From contig NC_026660.2 in NCBI RefSeq assembly GCF_000004075.3, positions 12,462,001-12,526,000 of the forward strand: a DNA stretch of 64,000 bases, written 5' to 3'. Under the pieces are notes generated by a model that worked only from the letters and a program-made list of their open reading frames with translations, was not told where the DNA came from and made no database searches. Of this stretch, positions 38,191 through 49,800 are shown in pieces (the stretch's first letter is position 1; each line of letters starts with the position of its first letter). Made by a program: the position numbers and the translations under genes. The stretch is from Cucumis sativus. Taxonomy: Eukaryota; Streptophyta; Magnoliopsida; Cucurbitales; Cucurbitaceae.

Positions 38191-41100
38191 ATGACCACTT
38201 TTCTGCGTTTTTTGTATTGATGCTACATAAATCCTTGCAAAGAGAAGCAATATTGAAAAAATTATGGCCCCAATATTATGCTTCATTAACACTAGTTGAT
38301 ACCCTTACAACACGCTTTATTATCTGTCTTGATTTTGCTTCTACAATATAGATTTATGCTTATTATGGTCATGCACAAACCTCAGGTCACCATGAAAGTT
38401 ATAGAAAGAGACCTTTAAACACTTTCATAAAAGGCAATCACACTTTCACTATCACATTATATCCTTCATCAAATTTGTTAAAACAAACAATTCAAAAAAA
38501 GCTATGAAGACTTCGTCACCATCCATAAAAATTATGGAACATTCAAAAGGTTTTAGTATAATATATCAAGTTCTATTCGCTAACCATTTTCCTAGTTAGT
38601 CTTTTGGTTAAAATTTTGTTTACTTCCAGTGCAATCAAGCTTTAGTTGTAGTTATCTTCGTTACAAAGGAATATTTAATGTGTAACCCCTTGGTATTTGT
38701 ACCCTCTTGGCTCTTCTAAATTTTTCAATGTGGGACAATATTCAACGTCCATGTTAATTGGATCTTGAACTTTGCTTATGAGCTTAAGCCCACGAGTCAT
38801 TTCCAACATTAATTTGGTATGTAAGTTTCAAAATGTTACACATCTAGCCATATAAAAAGAGCTGGAAATTAAATGTCAAAAGTTATATGGTTACATCATT
38901 GCCTTGTTCAGCAAGAAAAAATAGTTTTGATTTAGTTTATAGATTTCAAAATGTTATATATGAGTTTTGTTTTTATTTGTTCTTTAGATTTCAAGATTTG
39001 CAATTTCAAATTAAATTTAAGATTTGCAATTTCAAACTAAATTTAGTGAAAAATTGAAGTAAAAAGTAAACTACCGACCACAACAATGCTTTCCCAAAAA
39101 CTTTACATATACCCAAATGATTTCAACGTTGAAATAATGGAATTTACCTCTTGTTTAGGGAATTACGTAACGCAGTTGAATTGTGGTTATAAAATAAGGT
39201 TTTCATGAAGCCTCATGGCATGCTTCCATATAGGTGTCCAAAATTCTAGTAAAAGAAAGAGACATTAGAATTTTGACAGAGTGTTTGTTGAGGTAGGAGG
39301 GATGATTTTTATATTGTAATATAGTCTAAACTCCACGTTTAAATTGAGTGTTGTTTTTGTCCCATTTATAATAAAATTTGTTATGTTTCGAAACTTTCCA
39401 ATCTCACTATGATATTTTCACTGTTTTCATGTTTTACGATCTCATTTCATCTACTTTGATTACTTACGTTTTCTAGTTTTTAGTACTGAATTGAATGAAA
39501 ATCTTAAAGGAAATTGTCGTGTTTTGATCATATAAAAACAGTTTTTAAAAGTAGAATTTAGATGGTCTATGAAAGGGGTGAATTCAATAAATCAAAAAAT
39601 ATAAAATATAATTTTCATCCACTGCCAAAAGATCGACAACTCTCCAAAAACTACTTTATCAACTCATCATTTCTCATTGTTCCTTTCTTTTTCCTTTTTT
39701 CTCCATTAAGATAATTCCAATTTTACTCTCTCTCTCTCAAATTCTTGTGTTTGTATTTATTTGAAAAATATCTCTTTACTTTCTCTTGCATTTTCTATCA
39801 AAATAAGAAAAAAAGGAACTCATTTTTCATTACATCAATAAATTGGAAAGTTTTAAACCAACATTAAAAGTTATTTAATATCTCCAATACTTTTCTTTAT
39901 TATTAATAACTATCCGTCAATAATTCTAATATATTCATAAAATTTAAATATCCATCTATATTCTTACTTCAACATTATAAGTAAAGATTTCATAATTTGA
40001 TCAAATTTTCATAAATAGTCTCTACTATAGAAACTATTTATGAATGTTTTATAAAACTATTGAAACTAAATTTAGCAATATAAAAAGTAATTGTCTTTAA
40101 CTAAAAACAATTCTCTTAGCAAATAAATATATATATATACACACACACACATGGTCTCACATATTCTCATTCCAAAGGGTGGAAGACAAAAGAACAACCC
40201 ACATTATAAATAATTTTAGTCTTTACATTTTGATGAAATGAACAAATTACGTTGGATATCTATTTCAATTTTTATTGTTTATTTTGAAACTCATATATTT
40301 TTTTCCCTATTTTTCAATTGGGGTTTGTTTATCATTTACAATTTTCTTAAATAAATATTTGAATTTATAAAGAAAATAACCTAATAACTAAAAAAAACAT
40401 TAAGGTTATTTTTTTCAATTTTCAAATTTTGACTTAGTTTATGTCAAAAACTAATTAAAAGTGTATAATAAAACGTAGAACTTTCTAAACTACTGTTGTT
40501 TATACGGATTATTCTCCAAAAAATTAAAAGTAAAAGTTAATTATGATGGTCATAAGATAGAGTGAATACATACTCTTTTATCATCGTATAATTAACTTCA
40601 AACATATATATACTACAACATTAATTAACTTTTACACAAACAAAAAAAGAAACTTTAATTTGTTTATTAACAAAAACTACTTGTTCAATGAACATGGTAT
40701 GAACTATATATATGAAATTCAATCCTATCCTATATATAATAAAAATTTCTAACTTTCCTAATAAATGTATGAAAAGAAATATCTTCTTATTTTTTGATTA
40801 AGTAATTATAATTTGTAAATGAAAACTGATTATATTTTTCTCAAATTTAAACTGTCCATCTTTGCCATGATCGTTCCAAATCAAAATTTTAGGCTAACAC
40901 TTTGATTCATTCATTTATTAAAACGTAATCATAAATGTCTATTAAAAAGTCTATTGTATATATATAGCAATAAAATGTAAAAACATTGTAATGTTTTGTT
41001 CGAAAAGAAAATTAATTGAGCCCCCAACTTCACCCCAACTTCACCCCAACTTCACCCCCAACTCAATAAAGTCATTATAAATAACATCCATAATAATCTA

Positions 41101-42250
41101 AGTAAGAAAACAAAGAGTGCCAACATCTCCAATCAACTTCCCAAGTGGAAGAGGCAAAAAGAATCAAAATCAGACAAAAACCTAATGAGCAGCTCCATTC
41201 AGGACAGAAACAGAAAGAACCTTTAAGTTTGAAAAATATGGATTCATTAAGATGGTCACTTTATAAAATATACACAAAACCAAATTACACATTTTTTTCA
41301 AACACAAATAAAGTTATAATCATATTTGTTTCAGAATTTCTCTCTCACACATCACACATCACACATCACACATACTATTGCACTTCCTAATATCACATAT
41401 AGAAAGCAAAAAATTTATTATGTTTGTAAATATTTTCAACTATTTTTTTATATTTGAAAAACCATCAAACATAGATATATGAAAATTGCATTATTTGGAG
41501 ATGACATAGAGCTATAAATAACCTATACTCACAAGATACTGACTTGTCTCACTCACAAATGCCTTTATTGTTGCCCTAATTTGTTCCTACTGCTCATTGC
41601 GCAAAATTCATCAGCCCTTTCAATTGCAACCACAAAATCAAAAAGGGGGAGAATTGCAAAAAAAAAGAAGAAAGAAAGAAAGAAAGAAAAAATCAAATCC
41701 CTCATCTGCATAAAGAAGCCCTAGAGGGTAAAATAATTTCCCCCTATAATTTTTCTTTTTTTGACCAATTAATACACACACACACACATATATGAACAAT
41801 GTAAATGATCAATAAATGCAAATTGACTGACTTTTAATATTTTTGGAAGAATTTTTGTACCACATATATATTCCAAGGAAAGAAAAATAGATTTCATGGC
41901 AGTAACCACTGGCCAGGTATTTTGTGACAGTAAAAACAAATGTAAAGGAATAATATGTGTGTGTATATATATATAAGAGAAAATTGAAATTAGAGAGTTC
42001 AAAAAAAGAAAGAAAAAAGAGAAACATAGTACTAATGGAGTGGTCCATTCAAATGCTCTTTGTATACGTTTGTCCAAAAACATACTGCCAATATGTAAAG
42101 AAAGAAAAAGCATTAACTAAAAATGGGAAAAAAATCATCTTCAAATAATAATAATAATTATATAAAAAAAAAACCCATCAAATAAAATGAAAATCTAAAA
42201 GCTACCCAGGTTAAGAAAATGGCATATAAATCTAAAACAAAAATATGGGA
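38191..42250. other. Intergenic DNA between the LINE remnant and MIR172
   Basis: No gene was recognised. Short repeats occur: an 11-base unit CCCCAACTTCA in about four copies (41022-41062), an 8-base unit TCACACAT in about four copies (41345-41376) and a GAAA run (41668-41690). Part of 41500-42250 may lie in the minus-strand primary transcript of the MIR172 gene. Confidence 0.4.
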
Positions 42251-42254
42251 TTTT

Positions 42255-42483
42255 AAAGCCATGTATTTGACGATGCAGCATCATCAAGATTCCCAAAGGA
42301 AAAGGCTTCTTCTTCTTTTTTTTTTTTTTTTTTTTAATTTGAATAAAATTAAGAAAAAGAGAGATGTATTTTCTATATATAAAAAAATAAACGTAAATAA
42401 TAATGAAAGCCTTGTGAATCTTGATGGTGCTGCACCAACAAATAATGACTGCAATTTGATCCTTGAGATCTTCCATGGCTTTG
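42255..42483 (-). ncRNA. MIR172e: MIR172 precursor (miR172e type)
   Basis: On the minus strand a foldback has its 5' arm at about 42483-42405 and its 3' arm at about 42300-42255. The mature strand is 42293-42273 (GGAATCTTGATGATGCTGCA plus a final T), equal to the published miR172e sequence. The star strand is 42433-42413 (GCAGCACCATCAAGATTC then ACA). The two pair with one internal A-C mismatch and 2-base 3' overhangs, as Dicer products should. The lower stem also pairs (AAAGCCATG at 42483-42475 with CATGGCTTT at 42263-42255; TATTTG with CAAATA), as does AAGGC with GCCTT above it. The loop of about 100 bases holds a run of A on the minus strand. miR172 represses AP2-like mRNAs (AP2, TOE and related) and so promotes flowering, phase change and floral organ identity. 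Confidence 0.93.
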
Positions 42484-44520
42484 GCTTTGGCTTCAGCTTT
42501 TTCTATTATTCTTCCATGGAAAAAAGAAAAGAAGAAAGAATGAGTCTATAGATGAAGAAGAAAGAAGAAGGAGATTTATTAATATAACCCTAAAGAGAGA
42601 ACAGAGACTATAAAATAAATTCCATTATGAATTAATTAAAAGGGTTAAAGATCAATTGTAAGATTATAATTAATTACCCACATCCATAAATCAATAGAGA
42701 CTTGCCCACACCTTCGGATCTTCAAACTTTGTAATAAAAATGTATATGAAATGTTTGATTAAATCAGGGTCGTCACATTAGTTTAGGTTTAAATAATATA
42801 CGTTTTATTCAAATTTGGTTTTATATTGAATAATTATCACTACTTTTCAGAGTCTATAAGGCCTCAGAAGTCAAATTCTTTGAAAAAAAACAAGTAAATA
42901 AAAAAAATTATCTTCCATATCCGTTCACCCTCGAATAAGTTAAATTGAAGAAAATAATAAATGAAGATTAAAATGATATTTTAATCTAAAATTACAATAT
43001 ATACGACAATGCGAGAGTTATTTGATGTGATTTGACATTTTAATTAAGAGTTACGACCGAAAAGAATTCATTCTTAAATTTTCTTTCCCAAACTTTATTG
43101 ATATATTCTATACAATAGGTTAGTAACTTTTTTTTTTTAAACCTTACTTTTTCCTAGTAAATTGGTTCGGTTGTACATGAGTTAATGAAGAAGAAAAAAC
43201 TCAATTTTAAAAATACTTGGTTGAATTTTTTGTTTTGTATTTTTATATGCTTTTTTTAGCATATTAAAAAAATAAATTTCTTTTTTTTTAAAAAAAACAA
43301 TCAAACTAATTATTTTATTCATCCATTACGAATAGGAGAGAACAATATAAAAATAGTCATCTTTTTAAATGAAAGGATGATATGAGAATTATAAATTTAT
43401 TATATAGTAGGAAGATTTTATTTTTCTTACAAGAAATGTGAAACTTTAATTATCAATTTAATATCATGTTTAAAAATAACTAGGTGGTTTCCATGTAAAC
43501 TAAATGTATATATAAATTCAGTTATAAATACAATTTATGTTATAAAATTTGTATAGTGTCATATAATTTATGATATAATATAATGTTTATATATTTAAAA
43601 TACTTTATTTAAGCAAAAAAAAATGTACAAATAGTTTCTATATTACCTAATGACAAAGTATAATTATTTATTGTTTATGGTTCAACTATCACATCTTAAT
43701 TTTTTTTTTTTTATTGTTAATTTCTTGAATGTTATCCGCAAATTGAAAATAAATAATAATAATGGGAGAGTGAGAGAGAGAGATAGAGAATTCAATGAAT
43801 GGAACCAATAGATGGAATTTTCTGAATAAGTTGGTGATGCTGACGTGGAAAATAAGTGGTTTTAGGTTAATCAAGAATGGTAATCATGATTAAGTGGATA
43901 CTAATTGGCAATAAATCTTGTGGTCTTAATCTAAAGACACGTCTCCTAAAGTCACACTCATTCCAAGTCTTTTCTCATTCTTTTCGGAAATTCACTTTTT
44001 CCATATTCACATTATTATTATTGTTATTGTTATTTTGCATTATTGCATTCTCACCCTAATACTATATATTTTCTTTTCAATCCATTATTTTCTCAATTTT
44101 CATTTTAATCCTCCACCTTCATCAGCCACCTTAAGTTATCGTTTAATTATTAATGCTACGTTATTTGTATGTTTTGAGGTTTGATACAAGTGACAACATT
44201 TTATCAATAACGTTATTCGTATACTACGTTATTCGTATGTTTTGAGGTTAATCAAGAAAGGTTTGGTACATTTTATCATATTGACTCACTAATATAATTC
44301 TAATGGACAATAATCAATACTTTAAATATTGATGAAATATTTATTTTATAACTAAGTAGTGTGTTGGGTAGAGAATTTTAATTTTAATCTGTTGTTGTTA
44401 AATATAATATGGTTTATACTATTTTATTATTACTTATGTCCCAACAAATTTGTAGTCAACTACTATAGTTGAAACATTATTCTCATTGCCCATATTTTAT
44501 TTGTATTATTTGTATTATTT
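42484..44520. other. Upstream region of MIR172 and AT-rich intergenic DNA
   Basis: The first few hundred bases are the presumed promoter and 5' part of the minus-strand MIR172 transcript; a TATA-like AATAAATCTCC lies at about 42570-42583 on the minus strand, and a pyrimidine-rich leader follows. Beyond about 42800 the DNA is AT-rich with no recognised gene. Confidence 0.35.
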
Positions 44521-44524
44521 GTAT

Positions 44525-45080
44525 TAGTCAACGACGTCGCTAAACGCAACGTCGACGTTGTTGGACTTTTCGCGATATCCATGTTAACAAGTCGCTAAAT
44601 ACACCTTTTCGCAACGTCCGAAAAACAAACGTCGCGTAAAGTGTTGTCATTCATTTATGGTTTCACTTTTTTTTTTTGTGAAATCACTCTCGGATACATC
44701 GCGGAAAGCCGAAACGATTCATCTTGGTCAAGGTTTGTAGCGACGCATGTCGCGGAAAGTTGAATATTTAATTTGTTATTACACTTTCTGCGATGTGGCA
44801 CCATTCGATGTCGCGGTAAGTCAAACCATAATTCGTATGATAATCTTATCGCGACGTGCCACTGCAAGACGTCGCAGAACGTGAAATGGTAATTTGAAAT
44901 TATAAACCTTTTCGCAACATGGTGTCCTCGTACATCACCAAAAGTAGAAACGTCAACTAAACTATTTGACTTTCTGCAACGCAGTGGTGACATACGTCGT
45001 GGATAGTTCAACGTATTAATTTTGTTGCTCAACTTTTCGACACGCAGTGTCGTCCGACGTCGTTGAAGGTCAAACACATA
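44525..45080. repeat. CpG-rich degenerate minisatellite, unit about 61-62 bp
   Basis: Copies of a motif like TTTCTGCGACGYRGTG...CGTCGCGGAAAGT recur with anchors at about 44790, 44851, 44914, 44976 and 45038, that is every 61-63 bases. Less regular copies lie before (44546, 44572, 44611, 44740). Within each unit the half-sites GCGACG and CGTCGC face each other, making small palindromes. CpG is far denser than in the flanks. An open frame of 153 codons across it on the minus strand is a by-product of the repeat and not a gene. No flanking target duplication was identified. Confidence 0.7.
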
Positions 45081-46878
45081 TATAAAGTGATAATATGTAT
45101 GTATGATATACTCCATGTATATTAGAAATACATTGAGAATGTGTTGTTTACTACTATTTTAGTAATATTTACTATATAAACATATAATTTAAACCAGTAT
45201 TATGTTAGAATTATGTAGTTTATATGATAAGCAAAATACAAAAAAAAAAAAAATAACAAGTGAAAAAATTCATACGTTTTATCATACATAATTATATATG
45301 TATAAACAACATCTAGGTAAACTATGAACTTTGAAGAAAATGAAAACGAAAGTAATTGATGAAAATTTGAAGAAAACAAAAACGAAAGTAATTGAAAGTT
45401 TTAAAGACAACGAAATTTCGAAATAAAATGACGAACGATGTTGAAAACAACGGAATGGATGGAAGACACAATCGAAATTGAATTATGAAGAAGTCGAAGT
45501 TCTTGTCGACGTTGAAATTTTTTCACTTAACGGGTGATAAAAGTAATGAGATAATATTATATTTAATTATTAAATTATTACATATTTAGACAATATTTGT
45601 TTCATATTAAATTAATAAAATATTTCTAATTAATTATCATAATAAAGTTATACGTTAATTAATAGGCTAATTAAGAAAGTTGTCATTTATCAGTATAATA
45701 TAAATAAGAAAATAATTTGAATTTAATTTCAAAAATTATATATAATTAATAATTATGATAAGGTTATAATTGTGGTAAAAATATAAAAACTTAGTTGAGA
45801 ATAGATTTTTTTGATCAATTATATTAGACGAACTACTGGGCATCGAGGGATCAAATTTAGTGGGCCAGTTTTCTCACGGGCCGAAGGGACAAAAGCCTAA
45901 AAAGAGAAGAAAGCAAGTTAATGTGGACCATTAGATGGGCCAAAGCCCATTGAGAACAAGACTCTTGAAATATCGTCGTGGCCCGTAACATCCCAGCATG
46001 CGAGGTCATTTGAAACAGATTACTTATAATTATAACGTTGGACAATTTTACGAGTAGTAATTAAATATATATAGCAATATTTGTAAAAAAATTACAAACA
46101 TACTGAAATAAAAAGTGTATTGGGATAAATTTTTAGATTTATTATTATGAATGTAAATGGATAGAAGTCTATTCCTAGATTGATTAGGATTTGGGATTCT
46201 AATTGAACTATTATATAAAGCGACTTGGGGTATGGTTCTCAATATACCAAAACAATAGACACTCAATGATATTGTGTTAATTTATTATATAGATTTAAAA
46301 TATTTAGGTGGAGAGTATTAGGTTGGGTTTGTGAGTTTTTGATATGGATTGTGTTAAAATATTGGATGAAATGTGAGATAAAAAGAAAGTTTTGTAAGCT
46401 GTTTGTGTAGGTGAGTAAAATATATTTGATTGTCTGGAGAGAAAGGGTAGAGAGGGAGAAGTTTAAGGAGAATGATGTGATCTGTTTAAAATATTGATTT
46501 GAATGTAGAGATTTAAAACAAAATTCTCACCCACACACATATATACTTAAAGTTTTACTTGGATGAAAGAAAAAAGAATAGAAAGGGTGGAAAAAAAGAG
46601 TAGAGATTAATTGGGGGTTGTGTCTTGTTTGTCAAGGCGAGCAAAAGGATCGGAGCGAAGACCCTGTTCCTCTTCGCCTCTCACCACCCACCGGACGCTT
46701 CTTTCACATATAATTCCTCCAAAGTCCAAACTTTTCCCCTTAAATATCTCACTTCCATTATCTATTTTCTTCTTCTTCATTTTCTCACCTTTATCCCTAC
46801 CATTCCCATTTTTCATCCATCTCCATTTCCCTCATTCAGTTCATTCACCATCGTTTCCTCTACCCTTTTATCCCAATT
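45081..46878. other. Intergenic region and promoter of the FTSH gene
   Basis: 45081-45830 is AT-rich with nothing recognisable. 45857-45985 is a GC-richer island with several TGGGCC/GGGCC motifs (see findings). 46610-46878 is CT-rich and GC-richer and is probably the FTSH 5' UTR. Confidence 0.45.
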
Positions 46879-49800
46879 ATGATCTTTTCCAGGCTCACCC
46901 GCTCTCTCCCGCGTTCTTCTCGCACCCAAGTAAGTTCTTTTTCTTCTTCTTTTAAATCTCCCTCTCTTTTTCTTTTTGTGTGTGTGTGTTTTTTCCCCTT
47001 TTGATGATGTTCTTTTTGGAGGGAAGTTGTGATTTTTGTTTTTATTTCTTTTCTAGAATTTGTTCTATGGTGGAGGGCGGTCCGCGATTAAGACCATCAA
47101 TGAACCCATTTTCGCTGCCCCACGAGTTGATTCTTGTGTGGGAGAGAGAGATGGGATGTTAGGGTTTTTGAGAGGCTATTTTGCGTTTTCTGGGTCTCGT
47201 ACCAAATTGATTCCTAAAGAAATTTTGTCCGACTTTAATTTCCTCATCGCGAATCCTAAACTCCGGCGTTTCTTCTCCAGCGAAGCCCCCAAGAAGAAAA
47301 GTAAGGAATTTTTTCCCTTCTCCTGATTATGGTCTGCGATCATTTTCACGGATGTTGTAGTGGCCTCATTGTACATGCATTTTCGATACTGGTGTGGATT
47401 CTAGTTTTGATGTGAATTTGTTGCTACATTTTTGCAGATTACCAGAACTTTTATCCCAAAGAAAAGAAAGAAATTCCTAAAGGGAATGAGCAAAAATCCG
47501 AATCTAAAGGTTCAATTTTTTCCTCGTTTTAGCTGCAATCAAGGCTTTGTTTTTGCATTCCATTCTCTCTCTTCTTTTTATTCTAGACTGTCAACATAGG
47601 TTTCGCGAGATCCTATTAATGCTAGCTAGAGTAAGATGAATCAAAGTGGACTGCTTTGTCTATTTCCGATGCATTAGTTTGGAGATTACTTAAGTATATG
47701 ATTCTGATTGATTTACTTGTTTTTCCGCCTGTCTTGGTATCTCTACGATGTTCTGGATCATAATCTCGCATTATAGAACTTGGACGTCTCCATGTTAGCG
47801 TGCTATTGGAAGAGTTATATTCGTACTTAAGCATGCTTTATTTTTTGTTCTCTTTTATGCCTGCATCTGTCTTACTAGTTTCTCTTTATTAGTTATTCCA
47901 TCTTGTTTTATTTTGTTTGTCAGAGCGATATTCTTTTCTTGGTTTCAGTTTGTGCATATGTTTACATTTTTGTTTGAGTGGGCAACTGTTGCGAGACAAG
48001 GATGAATATTCGTATAAGTATAAACGGCTTTTGGTGATTGGTATTTGCTTCAATGAAAACTGTCCTGAGTTGATTGTCTTTTTTATTCCTTTTTTTTTAT
48101 GGAGAATGCCAAAAAAGTAGAAATATTGTCATGTTCACTCTCATGCAGTGCTCACTATAAACATAGAAAATTTATATTAGGTTAGACTACCAGTGGGGCA
48201 GATCTGAATGCATCACTTACCACCATTCATGCAATGTTTGGCTCAGAAGTTATTCCACATTTTTATTTTTTTGCTTCTTGTTCGCAGGTGACTCAAATAC
48301 AGAAGATCAAGGGAGTTTTCAGGAAGCATTCATAAAGCAGTTTCAGAACATAGTCACCCCGCTAATAGTTATTGGTCTTCTGTTTTCCTCCTTTTCTTTT
48401 GGCCCTCGTGAACAACAACAGGTATTACTTATTGTGGAGGGTAGATTCCACTATAACCTCTTACTGGTTTCATTGTCATGGTGCTGTTTTTTTAGGAAAA
48501 AAAGGAAGCATGTTCTTATTTCATTTTAATTGTGCACCCCATATGAAAAGATGACTGGAAATTTCTTACATGTTATAATGTTTTTTAAACCCTTTGGGTG
48601 CGTTTGGGGGAGGGAAAGAGTAATGGGTGAAAAAGATTATGATAATCCTAGTGTTATGATAATATGTGTTTGGGGTTAGGGTTATTATTGGTAGTGTTAT
48701 GGTAATGTGTGTTTGGGGGAAGGATTATGAATGGTACTGTTATGATAGTATGTGTTTGGAGTAGGGATTATGATAGAAGTGTTATGATAATATGTGTTTG
48801 GAGGAAGGATTATTGTCGTAGTATTATGATAATATGTGTTTGGGGGAAGAGTTATGAGTGTAGTGTTATGATAAGGTGAAGTAGGAAAATTTGTAGGTGT
48901 TAGAACTTGTATATATGGAAAAAATATTTATGGAAAACTTACCGTAAATATTTCTTTTCCTTTTCTTCTTTGCTCTTTACATTCTATTTAAGTTCCCTCA
49001 TTTGTACTATTGTTATTATCAGAAAAATAATAAAACTAAAAACATCGTGGTTTTTCTCCTGGTTCTCGGGTTTCCACTTAAGCCTTGGTTTCGTGTTTAT
49101 TGCTTTCAATAGCAGGGTTATGAGAAGATGAAGTAGGGAAATTTGTAGGGTTATTTAACTCCAATCCCCAATTTTGCAAACCCTAATCTCCCTAAATCCC
49201 CACCCCAAACACACCCTTCATGTCACAAGGTTTATGAATGCTAGGGAAATGTTATTTATTTGTCTTTCTGTTTCCATGCCCCCCACCCCCAAATTTTCTT
49301 ATCCGAATGTTATGTACTCATTGATCCCTTTCCCTTCCTTCTCTTGGGTTGCCTTACCTATTTTTACCTTTGACAGCTTGATTCATGATCCAGTAAGTAT
49401 TTGGAATTTTTGTCTCTGCAGATAAGTTTCCAAGAGTTTAAAAACAAGTATTTGGAACCTGGTCTTGTAGACCATATTGTTGTTTCTAATAAATCAGTTG
49501 CAAAAGTATTTGTGAGAAGTTCTCCTAACAATCGAACAAGTGAGGTTGTCCAAGGTTCTTCAAGTGGAACTGCCACTAAGGGACATGAGGCCCAATACAA
49601 ATGCTTCTTCAACATTGGAAGTATTGATTTATTTGAGGAGAAGTTGGAGGAAGCTCAAGAGGCATTGAATATTGACCCTCGTGATTTTGTTCCTGTAACA
49701 TATGTCTCTGAAACAGTCTGGTATCAAGAATTCCTCAGATTTGTCCCAACACTGTTGATTTTGGGGACCATCTTTTATATGGGCCGCCAAATGCGAAGAG

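Noticed and set aside
41022..41376. Short direct repeats examined as a CRISPR-like array
   Set aside because: Units are 8-11 bases with no spacers; ordinary microsatellites in a plant genome.
42195..42551. Open frames of 93 and 110 codons on both strands
   Set aside because: They cross the MIR172 stem and its homopolymer loop; the stem pairing explains the sequence better than coding does.
44655..45116. Open frame of 153 codons on the minus strand
   Set aside because: It runs through the CpG-rich minisatellite; its Arg/His-rich product repeats with the DNA period and matches no protein family.
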